The notes: generated by a model from the sequence alone, not told the origin. A stretch of DNA of 44,887 nucleotides from Opitutaceae bacterium (GCA_024711005.1 JANJTQ010000004.1:1-44887); one strand, 5' to 3'; counted from the first letter of the stretch, positions 16,705 to 26,218 are shown. Made by a program: numbers and translations.

Positions 16705-17736
16705 ATGATCACCACCTTCCTCAACCAGCGATTCAACCAGGCGCTCGCCATCCTCCTTTTGATCGGGTTCGTCACCCAGGCGCACGCCGCTGTCGGCGAT
16801 ACCCGGATCACCACCTGGAAGGACGATCGCACCGCCGCCTTTCTCCTCATGTTCGACGACGGGTGGCCCAGCCACTGGCAGGTCGCCATCCCGGAGATGG
16901 CCACGCGTGGATTGGTCGGGACGTTTTATATCAACCCGGCCAAGGCCGAATTCACCAAGTTCAAGGCCAAGTGGGACGAACTCATGCCCGCAACCGGCAT
17001 GGTCTATGGCAATCACACGATGTCCCATCATGGCGTAAGGGATCTCGAACACGCCCGCTTTGAAATCGGTGAGTGCGCGCGCATCGTACGCGAACTCCAG
17101 CCGGGCAAACCCGACCGTCTCGTTTCCTACGCCCAGCCCGGCGTCCCCAAGGGAAAATGGAACCTGTCCAACGAAGATCGCGCGATGTTGCTGGAGGAAT
17201 ACAACCTCGTCAGCCGCCCGCCGTTCAAAGACCACGGAGCGGTCTATCACAAGAAGACGCTCGAAGATATGACTGCGCTGATCGACAAGGCGATTGCAAC
17301 CAAGGGCATGGAATACCTCGTGGTTCACGGCGTGGAGCGCATCGTGCCCAACTGGAGTTATCAGGATTTCTGGCCGCTCAAACAGGCCGTCTTTCTCCCC
17401 CTGCTCGACGTGCTGAAAGACAAAAGCGACAAGCGGGAACTCTGGGTAACCGACCACATCTCCCAACATCAATACGCCACCGAGCGCGACACCGCGACCA
17501 TCACAGTGCTCAAGACCGACACCAACGACATCCAGCTCCGGCTCAAGTCCGCCGCCGATCCCCGGTTTTACGATCATCCGCTCACGCTCGTGACCGAAGT
17601 TCCCGCCGACTGGCGCGAGTGCACCGTCGCCCAAGGCGCAACCCAAACGCAGGCCGTCGTCGTGAACGGTTTCCTCACATTCCACGCCATTCCCAACGGT
17701 CCGGTGATCAGTCTCTCGCCCGCCAACGCGCCCTGA
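16705..17736 (+). CDS. exported polysaccharide deacetylase (NodB-like, CE4 type)
   Basis: The ATG at 16705 gives 343 residues with a signal peptide (core ALAILLLIGFVTQAHA, cleavage near residue 28). The NodB homology domain shows the metal/catalytic motif MFDDGW (Asp51, Asp52) and the metal-binding HTMSH (His103, His107), as in CE4 esterases that remove acetyl groups from chitin, xylan or peptidoglycan sugars. The C-terminal part (residues 265-343) is a small beta domain. The substrate cannot be told from sequence. A candidate operator of the local palindrome family sits in front of it, and the AraR-like regulator follows 76 bases downstream on the same strand, so it may be co-transcribed with its regulator. 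Confidence 0.82.
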   Translation: MITTFLNQRFNQALAILLLIGFVTQAHAAVGDTRITTWKDDRTAAFLLMFDDGWPSHWQVAIPEMATRGLVGTFYINPAKAEFTKFKAKWDELMPATGMVYGNHTMSHHGVRDLEHARFEIGECARIVRELQPGKPDRLVSYAQPGVPKGKWNLSNEDRAMLLEEYNLVSRPPFKDHGAVYHKKTLEDMTALIDKAIATKGMEYLVVHGVERIVPNWSYQDFWPLKQAVFLPLLDVLKDKSDKRELWVTDHISQHQYATERDTATITVLKTDTNDIQLRLKSAADPRFYDHPLTLVTEVPADWRECTVAQGATQTQAVVVNGFLTFHAIPNGPVISLSPANAP

Positions 17737-17812
17737 ACCCATTCGTTTCGCAGCGGGCGGTTCCGCGCTCGGAACCCTTGACCCTTGATCGTCGCCCATC
17801 TTTTTTAGCCTC

Positions 17813-19657
17813 ATGTCGTCCGGCCAGGTAGTGAACGAAGCAGAGGCAAAACTGCGCGAATGGCTGGAGACTTCCGACCCCAGCCCAGGAACGCGTCTGC
17901 CCTCGGAGCGAACGCTGGCCCGTCAGTTGGGCGTGGGGCATTATGCCCTCAATCGAGCGATGGGACGATTGGTCTCCGATGGCATTGTCGTCCGGGATGG
18001 ATACAGACTTTTTTTTGCGGATTCCGCTCATACCTCCCTAGCCTTCACCTGCCATCTGATCGCCGCACGGCGCTCGGTCCACCTCCGCAGCTATCTGCAG
18101 GTCGCCAGACGAATGGGCATTCGACTCATTCTCCACCCCTGGCTTTCCATTGAGGAATCACTGCTCCTGCTCAACCAACTGGATATCCAGGACACTGAAG
18201 CCGTGGTCTTCGACCCGACCCATGTACTGTCGGATCCAGGTTGGGAAGCCGTGACGACTCGCTTCGCCAAACGCGGGATCCCGCTCATCGGCGTAGGCCA
18301 GCCGGTCCCTAATCTATTCTCCGTCGTGCCCGACCACCCGAACTCGCTGCTGATCGCCATCGATCATCTGACCAAGCTCGGGCATCGTGAGATCGGTCTG
18401 GTCACCGCTCCGCCCGCCAATCCCGCGGCCGTCGAGGTCCTCCGCGCCTGGGGCGATCAGTGCCGGCATCACGATCTGGTTATGTCGATCCCGCGCGTCC
18501 ATCTGCAGTCCTTAATCCGCTACAAGGAGGAAGCCGACGACCTCGCCGGGATCGTGGTCCAGGAATGGAATTCCGTCACCGCGTTGGTCATTTCCTCCAC
18601 GGTCGACTGCAACATCCCGCTGCTGCAAAAACGGCTGGACCGCCTCGGCCGAAACGTGCCCGACGATCTCTCGTTGCTGTCCATCGGCAACGCCTCGACG
18701 GAAGCCGTCGCCAAGGCAATCGACACCGTCAGCTTCGACATGACGGTCCTGCAGGAAGCCGCGTTTCATTTCGCGCAACGAGCGATCCGCGAGAAAAAGC
18801 CCATGGGCATCCTCCCTCGTGCGTCCACGCTGCGCATTCAATGCCAGCTATCGGAGCAAGGCTCGATCAAACCCATTCTTTCGCCAACACCGCCGATGGC
18901 GGGCGGCCCCCTCCCCTCGCCTGCATCCGCCCTTTCGTCATCGTACGAACCTCCGCCGCAAAAAGATTATCCACTCGCGGTGCGGGCGTCGCTCTCCGAC
19001 CGGCCGCGCTTTGCGCAGCTCGACCTCGGTGCCCACGTGAACCGGCCCTTGCATTTTCGCCGTGGCTGGCTGGGCGACCTGCCCCTCAAACAGCTGCCTC
19101 CGGGTCCACGCGAGATCCACGGCGTGCCGTTCCAGATTCTCGGCGGCCCGGGTCGGAACGACTGCGGCGCGATCGTCTTCCACTCCGCCATTAACACGAC
19201 CGGCAATCGTCAAAAACTACCCGACCGTCTACGCATTCCCATCGGCTCAAAAGCCCGGGCCATCTACATCCTGCATGGCTGCGGTTATACAAAATTCAGG
19301 CAAGCGTTCGCCGATTACGATTTTTGCGGCCCTCGCTCGCGCATCGAGCGCATCCCGATCGTCTCCTTGGGACTGCCCCCGCCCGGCTACGATCCCCGCG
19401 CTCCGGTCGGCGATGGTCCGATCCCCAACATCCAGGATTGGTGGTCGGACTACCCGCATGTCGATTTCCCGCACGCGCACAGCATGCCGCTCCAAAAACT
19501 CGAAACGGCACACGATGTCCCCCGCCAGGTTTACCTCTACACCTTGGAATGGATAAACCCCTCGCCCGACACGATCGTCAGCCACTTGGACATTAGCGTG
19601 AACAGCGACCTGACAACCACGCTGGGCGTGCTCGCGATCACCGTGTTGTCGCCCTGA
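17813..19657 (+). CDS. AraR-like transcriptional regulator (GntR HTH plus LacI-type sensor) with extra C-terminal domain
   Basis: The 614-residue protein starts with a GntR-type winged helix-turn-helix (residues about 10-70, RLPSERTLARQLGVGHYALN then GRLVSDGIVV). Next is a LacI/GalR-type periplasmic-binding-like sensor at about 75-345, with elements such as LIGVGQPVPNLFSVVPDHPN and HLTKLGHREIGLVTAPP. This pair of domains is the arrangement of Bacillus AraR. After a proline-rich linker at 350-390 there is a third beta-rich domain to residue 614, marked by REIHGVPFQILGG, ARAIYILHGCGY, NIQDWW and VYLYTLEWINPSPD. A domain of this character is known to me mainly from secreted glycosidases. Its role here could be dimerisation or a second ligand site. 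It is the best candidate to bind the palindromes in this window. The stop lies 24 bases from the convergent propeller gene. Confidence 0.8.
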   Translation: MSSGQVVNEAEAKLREWLETSDPSPGTRLPSERTLARQLGVGHYALNRAMGRLVSDGIVVRDGYRLFFADSAHTSLAFTCHLIAARRSVHLRSYLQVARRMGIRLILHPWLSIEESLLLLNQLDIQDTEAVVFDPTHVLSDPGWEAVTTRFAKRGIPLIGVGQPVPNLFSVVPDHPNSLLIAIDHLTKLGHREIGLVTAPPANPAAVEVLRAWGDQCRHHDLVMSIPRVHLQSLIRYKEEADDLAGIVVQEWNSVTALVISSTVDCNIPLLQKRLDRLGRNVPDDLSLLSIGNASTEAVAKAIDTVSFDMTVLQEAAFHFAQRAIREKKPMGILPRASTLRIQCQLSEQGSIKPILSPTPPMAGGPLPSPASALSSSYEPPPQKDYPLAVRASLSDRPRFAQLDLGAHVNRPLHFRRGWLGDLPLKQLPPGPREIHGVPFQILGGPGRNDCGAIVFHSAINTTGNRQKLPDRLRIPIGSKARAIYILHGCGYTKFRQAFADYDFCGPRSRIERIPIVSLGLPPPGYDPRAPVGDGPIPNIQDWWSDYPHVDFPHAHSMPLQKLETAHDVPRQVYLYTLEWINPSPDTIVSHLDISVNSDLTTTLGVLAITVLSP

Positions 19658-19681
19658 CCCGCGTCGTTGTCCACGGGGGGT

Positions 19682-22297
19682 TCACCGCCCGGTCTTGTGC
19701 AGAACCGTCTGACCGGACCAGAGCTCATGGGTGCCGGGATTGAAACGCAGGATCTGTGGCTTGCGATGCGAGAGGTCGCCCGTGACTTCGACCCAGTTCG
19801 CGCCGCCGTCGGTCGTTTGATAAACCCCGCCGTTGTCACTGTTGTCCCACGTGACGGCGGAGATCCACATCGTGCGCGGATCGCGCGGATCGGTTTCGAT
19901 TCCGACGACGGCGCGCTTCTCCTTCAACCGGGTGATTTGTTGCCAGGTCTCGCCGTGATCGGTGCTGCGCCAGAGGTTGCTTCCTCCGGCGTAGAGCGTG
20001 CCGGTGCCGTCCACATGCACGTTGAAGATCCACTGATCGCGTTTGAAAACGTGTTCCCACGTCTGTCCGCCATCCTCGCTGCGGTGCACGCCGCCGTTGC
20101 GATCGCACGCGCCCCAATAAAGGCGTTGCGGATTGGTCGGATCGACCGCCAGGCCGTAATACATACGACGGCTCGACGGTTGGTTGGGCAGTTGTTTCCA
20201 CGTATGCCCCCCGTCCTCGGATTTGAAGATGCCGCCGCCGGGTTTATTGCCGGACGGGTCGCCGTCGATGCCGAGATAAACGATCAGGGGATCGCTCGGA
20301 TCGACCGCGAGCGCGCGAGCGTATCCACGTCCCCACATCGTATTGGCGGTGATGCGTTCCTTGGGCAGGCCTGCCGTGGTGGTCGTAAAGGTCTTGCCGC
20401 CGTCCTCGCTGATGACGACGACGTTGGCATGACGGCCGTTCCAGGAGCTGGCGGTGGCGATGATACGATCGACGCCGTTGATGTTATTCACCGCGAGACG
20501 CCAGTTATGGCCGGAGAGCTCGCTGTCGTATTTTCGAGGCCAGAGCGCGCGCCATGACTTACCCTGATCCTCGCTGACCAAGGTGCCTTCGTCCATGGCG
20601 CTCACGTAGACGCGATCACCACTGAAACGGATGTCGGTGTGCACGGTGATGTCGGCACCACGCACACGCTCCTCCCAGGTGCGACCCCCGTCCTCACTGA
20701 AGACCGGTCGCCAGTTGGCGCTGATATAAAGCTGTCGCGGGTTGCGCGGATTGAGAGTGAGATTGGTCGGGGTGCTGAGGCTGGAGCCGCGCGCCTCGGC
20801 GGGCAGCGTGGGGTTCATGGTAGGATCGACGGCGACACGAGAGGAGCGCGTCCAGGAGGCTCCGGCGTCGGACGAATGATAGAAGCCTCCATTCCAGCCT
20901 TCGGAACCGATGACATACACCTCGCGCGGATCGTCCGGACTGACGACGATCTCGCGGGCGGAGAATTTTTCCCCGAGGCCGCGGACGGATTTCGTCCAAG
21001 TCGCGCCGGCGTCGGTGGACTTCCACACGCCGTCGGCCCAAAAGGCGCCGTGGATCACGTCGGCGTTGCCTGGGTCGAAGGCCACGATCGCGGCCTTGGC
21101 CGGCGTGGACAACACGCGCCAGGTCTCGCCCTTGTCGTCGCTAAGAACCAGACCGTGGTCCGCGGTGGCCGCGATGACGCGGCTGGGTTTCACATGGGAA
21201 ACCACGACGCTGTAAATGGTCCCCGCCACGGGATCGCCGAGGCGGATGTTGCCGTAGGTCTGGACGCGCTTGTCCTTCTCAAAGTCGCGCACGGTGTGCG
21301 GCACGGGGTTTCGGTTGGCGTCATGGGCGACGAAGAACACGCGGCCGAGGCGGACAACGGACGCCTGCGTGGGCAATGCGCCGGCACAGGCAAAGTCCAG
21401 ACGGGTGACCGTCGACCAATCCGGCGTCTTCCGCGCAGCGGCGGCTTTCTGGGGTTCCTTCTTGGCGAAGGTCGGGTCGATCGCGAAATCGGACGCACCC
21501 AGAATCACGTCGCGCGGGGTGTCGTCGGTGAAGGCGTCACCGAGGTTGCGACTGCGATAAATCGCGCCGGTGGCGGTGCGCAGGGTCAGATGGCAGTCCT
21601 TGGGTCGGGAGCCGTCGCCCTGGAGCGTGAGACCGATGCCGACGGCGTCCGCGGGCGCAAGGTCGGAGGGGAACGCCAGGGGCGTCCAGATGCCGCCGAA
21701 ATACGCGTCGTTCACCTGGCCGAACTGCACGCGCAAGCCGGAGGCGGCGCCGGCCTTTCCGTCGCCAGATTTCTGATACACGGCGCGCCAATTGCGGGCG
21801 CCGTCGGTACTCTTGTAGATTTTTCCGCCCGGGCTGGCCGCGTAGACGATGTTGCCGTCGGTCGGGTCCACCGCGATGGCGCGCACGCTGCGGTTTCGTT
21901 CGGCGGTGATGCGAAGCTCCTTGCGTCCGGTGCCAGGCACGAAGCTCCAGGTTTCGCCGCAATCGACGCTCTTGTGCAGGCCGCCCTCGGTGACGGCGTA
22001 AACGACGTCCGGGTTTTTCCAGTCCGCCGCGAGGGAATACATGGCGTAGTTTTTCAGGCCGGTGTTGACGAGGCGAAAGGTCCGCCCGTGGTCGGTGGAC
22101 TTTGCCACGCCCGAGACGTCCATGCCGAGAAACAACACGCCATCCCGGGTGGGGTGAAACGCCGCCGAGAAATAGTAGCCGCCGCCACCCCAGCCGACCG
22201 GCTCCCAATGCGGTTCAACCCGAGTCTGGCCGGCGGGAACGGCCGGCGCGGCCACCGCGGTAAGGAGAAGAAGTGTGAACAACGAGGACTTGGTCAT
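19682..22297 (-). CDS. exported beta-propeller protein (BNR/VPS10 repeats) with an inserted beta-sandwich domain
   Basis: The 871 residues begin with a signal peptide (SSLFTLLLLTAVAAPAVPA). Most of the protein consists of BNR/Asp-box repeats, S/T-x-D-x-G-x-T/S-W, for example KSTDHGRTF, KSVDCGETW, LSDDKGETW, KSTDAGATW, HSSDAGASW, SEDGGRTW, SEDQGKSW, SEDGGHTW and STDHGETW, as in two-propeller VPS10/GH74-like proteins. The first repeats hold GGGGYYFSAAFHP and FLGMDVSGVAKS, resembling the GH74 opening but not fully matching its catalytic motif. Residues about 178-325 interrupt the propeller with a sandwich-like segment (VGIGLTLQGDG, CHLTLRTATGAIYRSR, TRLDFACAG, VVRLGRVFFVA). This looks like a carbohydrate-binding CIA30/CBM-type insert. 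It is divergent from 22651 with two candidate operators between. Enzymatic activity is uncertain. Confidence 0.78.
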   Translation of the reverse strand: MTKSSLFTLLLLTAVAAPAVPAGQTRVEPHWEPVGWGGGGYYFSAAFHPTRDGVLFLGMDVSGVAKSTDHGRTFRLVNTGLKNYAMYSLAADWKNPDVVYAVTEGGLHKSVDCGETWSFVPGTGRKELRITAERNRSVRAIAVDPTDGNIVYAASPGGKIYKSTDGARNWRAVYQKSGDGKAGAASGLRVQFGQVNDAYFGGIWTPLAFPSDLAPADAVGIGLTLQGDGSRPKDCHLTLRTATGAIYRSRNLGDAFTDDTPRDVILGASDFAIDPTFAKKEPQKAAAARKTPDWSTVTRLDFACAGALPTQASVVRLGRVFFVAHDANRNPVPHTVRDFEKDKRVQTYGNIRLGDPVAGTIYSVVVSHVKPSRVIAATADHGLVLSDDKGETWRVLSTPAKAAIVAFDPGNADVIHGAFWADGVWKSTDAGATWTKSVRGLGEKFSAREIVVSPDDPREVYVIGSEGWNGGFYHSSDAGASWTRSSRVAVDPTMNPTLPAEARGSSLSTPTNLTLNPRNPRQLYISANWRPVFSEDGGRTWEERVRGADITVHTDIRFSGDRVYVSAMDEGTLVSEDQGKSWRALWPRKYDSELSGHNWRLAVNNINGVDRIIATASSWNGRHANVVVISEDGGKTFTTTTAGLPKERITANTMWGRGYARALAVDPSDPLIVYLGIDGDPSGNKPGGGIFKSEDGGHTWKQLPNQPSSRRMYYGLAVDPTNPQRLYWGACDRNGGVHRSEDGGQTWEHVFKRDQWIFNVHVDGTGTLYAGGSNLWRSTDHGETWQQITRLKEKRAVVGIETDPRDPRTMWISAVTWDNSDNGGVYQTTDGGANWVEVTGDLSHRKPQILRFNPGTHELWSGQTVLHKTGR

Positions 22298-22444
22298 GAT
22301 CGGAGACGTTGGGAAATGAGCTGTGCCGACCTCGCGCTCCGCGAGACGGATTATTCGACGGGACGGGCTAAAGGAACTCCACGCTTCCCCACGTCCGGCT
22401 CGACGCGATCAGATTTCAAGCCACCGGAGGGTTCCTTGTGACTA

Positions 22445-22456
22445 TTGTTTAAACAT
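22445..22456. promoter_or_regulatory. candidate operator TTGTTTAAACAT
   Basis: Palindrome of the local family, centred at 22450.5 in the divergent region between the propeller protein gene and the gene at 22651. Its centre is exactly 51 bp from the centre of the next site. Confidence 0.7.
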
Positions 22457-22495
22457 TCCGCGGGTCGGGCGCGATCCCCCCCTCGGAGGAGGCGT

Positions 22496-22507
22496 TTGTT
22501 TCAACAA
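22496..22507. promoter_or_regulatory. candidate operator TTGTTTCAACAA
   Basis: Palindrome with perfect TTGTT/AACAA arms, centred at 22501.5, 51 bp from the first site. The spacing is close to five helical turns, which suits cooperative binding with a DNA loop. Confidence 0.7.
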
Positions 22508-22650
22508 TACCGATAAGCTTTTCCCCTCTCCCGCTCTTCGGCGTTTTCGCGGCGGCGTGTGCCCGTTGGTTTTACAGGTAGCCGCTTCCCGGTCGATCCC
22601 GGCCCCGACCACTGGCCGCCGACCGCCACCGTTTATCCGCTCCACTTTCC

Positions 22651-23700
22651 ATGAAACGTTTTTTCAACGACTCCAGCTTTTGGAATCAGCCCATTGAGCC
22701 CGCTCCCGCGATCGACCCCGCTTCGCGCGAGCTGCTCGCCTTTCTTGCGAAACACGATGACCGCGGATTCTGGATCAACCTGAACCGGTGGACCATTCCC
22801 ATCTACGAAGTGAATGCATCCACTCCTCGTCGCAAGGTGCACCGGCGCTTTCACCCGGGAAGCGATGGTTCGTTCCAACGCAGCGTGCCCTACCTGCACG
22901 CGAACCACCCCATGGGACACGGGCGCGACTTTTCCGCCGACGCACAAGCCGGGCTTATTCCTATTCCCGACCATGCTCGGCCCGACCCGGAGGACGACAG
23001 TCACATCGCCCTCGTTGACAGCGAAGGCGGCTGGATCTGGGACATGTGGGCCGTCCGCATCCGCCCCGACGGCGACTGGGAGTGCAATTCCGGCATGAAG
23101 TATCGGCTCGATGGCTCCGGCGTGTTCGACCGCTCCGAGTTCGCGGTGCGCAACGGCGAAAGCATCCACCCCTACGGCCCCAGCCGCGCAGCCGGCGTGC
23201 CCGCGCTCGCCGGCACCATCATGCACGACGAGATTCTGGCCGGGCGCATCGCCCACAAGCTCGGCTTCGCCACGCAGGCCGCCGGTCTGCAACGCTTCGT
23301 ACATCCCCCTGCCTGCTGGACCGATGGCGGCTGGGACGAGGGCCTCCCCGAGGGCGCGGTCGTCCAACTCGACCCCGCGCTCGACCTCGACTCGCTCGGC
23401 CTCTCCCCCTCCGGCCGGGTGGTCGCCCGCGCGCTCCAGGCCTACGGCGCGGTCTGCGTCGATGTCTGCGGCGGCCACGCGCTCTATGGGGAAGGACTCT
23501 ACGCTGACGACCGCGGACGCACCTGGCGGGGATTGCTCTCGGAAAACGACGTGGTCGGCATTCCCCTCGACCATTTCCGCGTGCTGAAAATGGAAGGTAT
23601 CGTCCGGCAGGGCATGGGGCGCCGCCAGCCCGACGGCATCTACGCCGGCGAGGTGCCCGCCGCTAATCTGGAAACCGATCACGCAGGGCTCCGCCAGTAG
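22651..23700 (+). CDS. unassigned 349-residue protein (FNDSSFWNQPI type)
   Basis: I do not recognise a named family. The protein starts RFFNDSSFWNQPIEPAPAID, a beginning I associate with a group of uncharacterised proteins of the form F-x-D-x-S-x-W-N-x-P-I. It continues with WINLNRWTIPIYEV, DSHIALVDSEGGWIWDMWAV and a C-terminal block GAVVQLDPALDLDSLGL and RALQAYGAVCVDVCGGHALY. High content of Trp, Asp, Gly and aromatic strands suggests a beta-rich, jelly-roll-like polysaccharide-acting or binding protein. It has no signal peptide, so it may be cytoplasmic. It shares its promoter region and the operator pair with the propeller protein. It converges with the GH94 gene, with a GC-rich hairpin between the stops. 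Confidence 0.7.
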   Translation: MKRFFNDSSFWNQPIEPAPAIDPASRELLAFLAKHDDRGFWINLNRWTIPIYEVNASTPRRKVHRRFHPGSDGSFQRSVPYLHANHPMGHGRDFSADAQAGLIPIPDHARPDPEDDSHIALVDSEGGWIWDMWAVRIRPDGDWECNSGMKYRLDGSGVFDRSEFAVRNGESIHPYGPSRAAGVPALAGTIMHDEILAGRIAHKLGFATQAAGLQRFVHPPACWTDGGWDEGLPEGAVVQLDPALDLDSLGLSPSGRVVARALQAYGAVCVDVCGGHALYGEGLYADDRGRTWRGLLSENDVVGIPLDHFRVLKMEGIVRQGMGRRQPDGIYAGEVPAANLETDHAGLRQ

Positions 23701-23708
23701 GAGGCGGA

Positions 23709-23730
23709 GCCCGCCGGACGCCCGGCGGGC
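23709..23730. terminator. GC-rich hairpin between convergent stops
   Basis: GCCCGCCGG (23709-23717) pairs perfectly with CCGGCGGGC (23722-23730) across a four-base loop. There is no T run on either side, so termination strength is uncertain, but the position between two convergent stops fits a terminator. Confidence 0.5.
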
Positions 23731-23731
23731 C

Positions 23732-26137
23732 TCAGCCCAGTGTGGCGACCACGCGGGTGCCGTCGCGGAGCCGGGCGGCGGGCGCCAGGTTCCCCGGGAG
23801 CGGTTCGCCGTCGACGGTCAGGTTCACGACCCCGCGATTCACGCCGCGCGGGTTGTCCACCTCGACGTGAACCGTGAGGCCGCGGAAACGGCGGCTTGCC
23901 GAGAAGCCCGGCCAGGCCCTGGGGATGCAAGGGTCGATCCGCAGACCGCCGACCTCCGGCTTCAGGCCGAGGATGTGGTTGATCGCCGTGTGGTGCGCCC
24001 ACGAGGCGGTGCCGGAGAGCCACGGAACCCGGGACCGGCCGGTCTTGGCGGAGAACCGGGAGTGGGTGCTTTGGCAATGGACATACGGCTCGATCTCACG
24101 GAGGTCCGCGCGGTCGTTTTGCGCGGCCGGGAGAAAGGACCGGTAATAGGCGTAGGCCCGGTCGCCGTCGCCGCCGGCGATCTCGGCGAGCACGGCCCAG
24201 CTCTGGGTGTGGGAAAAGATGCCGCCGTTTTCCTTGTTGCCGGGATTGAAGAGCACCGCGCGCATGACCGCGACGGGCGTTTCGACAAACGGCGGGGCGC
24301 ACATCGCGACTCCCCACTCGCAGGCCAGGCGGTCGCGCACGGCCGCGAGGGCGAGGCGGGCCTGCGCGGGGGAAGCCGCCCCGGAGAGAATGGCCCAGGC
24401 CTGCGTGTTCAGATAAACCTGCCCCTCCGGATAATCCTTGGTGCCGAAGATCGTGCCGTCCTCGGCGATGGCCCAGCGAAACCACCCGCCGTCCCAAGCG
24501 ACGCGCCCGAGGGCCTCGTCAAGCCGGGCGAGCCCGGCGCGCGCCCACGCGGATTCGGCGGACAGCTGCTTCCGATCGGCGATCCCGGCGTAAACATCGA
24601 GGCCGAGCCGGAGCTGGAAGGCGACAAAGAGGGACTCGCCCCGGTGGCCGAGCTTGAGGCAGTCGTTCCAGTCCGCGGCAAGCCCGCAGGGCAGGCCGTT
24701 GGCTCCGGAGCGTTCGAGGTTGAATTCAAGGGCGCGGCGCAGGTGGCCGAGCACCGTGGCCGCGCCGGCGTCTGCATAGGGCACCACCTCGTCGTAGAAG
24801 CCGGTGTCGCCGGTCTCGTCGACGTAGGCGGGGATGGCGTTGAAAAACCAAAGACAGTCGTCGGAGCGATAATGCGACGACGGGGTGGTCTCCATCTTCC
24901 CGGGCTCGTGGCTCCAGGGCCGGACCTCCGGTCGGGCGCCGCCGGTGGCGTCCTGCGCGGAGAGCATGAGGAGCAGGCGCGCGCGCACCTCCGCCGGAAG
25001 CATGGAGGTGACGCCGAGGCAGTCCTGCACGGTGTCGCGAAAGCCGTAGCCATCCCGCTGGTCGCCGGTGTAAACCAACGAACAGGAGCGTGACCACTCA
25101 AAGGTCATGAGGGCGTTGTAGGCGCCCCACGTGTTGGCCATGGCGTCGAAGGCGGGATCGGGGGTCCTCACCCGGCAGGTGTCGAGCAGGCCGTGCCAAC
25201 GGGCCTTGAGACGGTCGAGCTCGGCCTCGCAGGCCGGGACCGAACCGTATTCGGCGGCGACTCGCCGACCGGTCGTGTCCGCCCGACCGATGCCCAGCAG
25301 GATGATGACGTCGGCGGACTGGCCGGGTTCCAGAACAAGGTCGGACTGGAGCGCCCCGCAGGTGTTGTCGGAGAACCCCTGACTGCCGGTGCAACCGCCG
25401 ACGACGACGGCGGCCGGGGCGTGAAACCCGCCGTAGGGACCGACAAAGGCCTCGCGGTCGCAGTCGTGGCCCGTGACCGGAGCGACGCACTGGGTCATCC
25501 ACCAGTGGCGCGACTGGTCGCGGTTGGCGAAGTTGCCGGCGTCGGTCGGCAGGTGCGCGCACGAGGAGGCGGCGATGCAACCGGAGGCCGGGTCCCAGGC
25601 GGCCCGGCCGATGTATTGGGTGTATTGGAGATTGAGGGTGTCGTTGAGCAGGTTCCACTCGGTGGTGAATTCGCAGAAGGCGAAGACGCGGAGCCGGCGG
25701 CGCGCCTCCCCCGTGTTGACGACCTTGAGGCACCAGTATTCAAACTCGGCGTCGAGCGGGATGAAATAGGTGCTCTCGGCGCGGATGTCCGCGTAGTCCG
25801 AACGCATGGTCGCGTAGCCCGGACCAAAACGCGTCTCGGTCTCATACCGATCAAGGGGCTTGGCGGTGGCCTGCCAGGCGGCAGACCAGAATTCGCCCGA
25901 GTCCTGATCGCGCAGGTAAAACTGGCGGCCGGGCAAGTCCGTCGGCACGGCATTGTAGCGGTGACGAAGTATGCGGCCCTCCGCCGGGGATTGGGCGAAC
26001 GAATAGCCGCCGGCTCCGGTGGTGATGATGCCGCCGTAGCGACGGGAACCGAGATAATTGGACCAGACCCGGGGCGTGTCGGGGCGGGTGATAACGTATT
26101 CGCGAGCGACGGAATCGAAGTGGCCGTAGGTGGACAT
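23732..26137 (-). CDS. GH94 glycoside phosphorylase (chitobiose/cellobiose phosphorylase type)
   Basis: The 801 residues match the usual length of GH94 enzymes. The N-terminal beta-sandwich opens YGHFDSVAREYVITRPDTP and contains SNYLGSRRYGGIITTGAGGYSF, almost the textbook start of the family. The (alpha/alpha)6 barrel carries the general acid Asp489 in LAADWNDCLKLGHRGES and the phosphate-region motif HCQSTHSRFS with GRSRVPWLSGTASW. The spacing of ADWNDCL and the total length are closest to N,N'-diacetylchitobiose phosphorylase, but substrate choice needs testing. Such enzymes release sugar-1-phosphate from disaccharides in the cytoplasm. It has no signal peptide, as expected. A candidate operator lies about 85 bases upstream. 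Confidence 0.9.
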   Translation of the reverse strand: MSTYGHFDSVAREYVITRPDTPRVWSNYLGSRRYGGIITTGAGGYSFAQSPAEGRILRHRYNAVPTDLPGRQFYLRDQDSGEFWSAAWQATAKPLDRYETETRFGPGYATMRSDYADIRAESTYFIPLDAEFEYWCLKVVNTGEARRRLRVFAFCEFTTEWNLLNDTLNLQYTQYIGRAAWDPASGCIAASSCAHLPTDAGNFANRDQSRHWWMTQCVAPVTGHDCDREAFVGPYGGFHAPAAVVVGGCTGSQGFSDNTCGALQSDLVLEPGQSADVIILLGIGRADTTGRRVAAEYGSVPACEAELDRLKARWHGLLDTCRVRTPDPAFDAMANTWGAYNALMTFEWSRSCSLVYTGDQRDGYGFRDTVQDCLGVTSMLPAEVRARLLLMLSAQDATGGARPEVRPWSHEPGKMETTPSSHYRSDDCLWFFNAIPAYVDETGDTGFYDEVVPYADAGAATVLGHLRRALEFNLERSGANGLPCGLAADWNDCLKLGHRGESLFVAFQLRLGLDVYAGIADRKQLSAESAWARAGLARLDEALGRVAWDGGWFRWAIAEDGTIFGTKDYPEGQVYLNTQAWAILSGAASPAQARLALAAVRDRLACEWGVAMCAPPFVETPVAVMRAVLFNPGNKENGGIFSHTQSWAVLAEIAGGDGDRAYAYYRSFLPAAQNDRADLREIEPYVHCQSTHSRFSAKTGRSRVPWLSGTASWAHHTAINHILGLKPEVGGLRIDPCIPRAWPGFSASRRFRGLTVHVEVDNPRGVNRGVVNLTVDGEPLPGNLAPAARLRDGTRVVATLG

Positions 26138-26218
26138 GGTCGGAAAAAGCCGAATCCTGAAGCCGCCGCAGACACGGCGCCAGAAACCTCAGGTTTGGCC
26201 GCGAGGTAATCGGCCCGT

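Noticed and set aside
20639-22441. Long open frame on the plus strand opposite the propeller gene
   Set aside because: Its translation is low-complexity Gly/Arg/Ala without domain character; the minus-strand frame has a signal peptide and Asp-box repeats.
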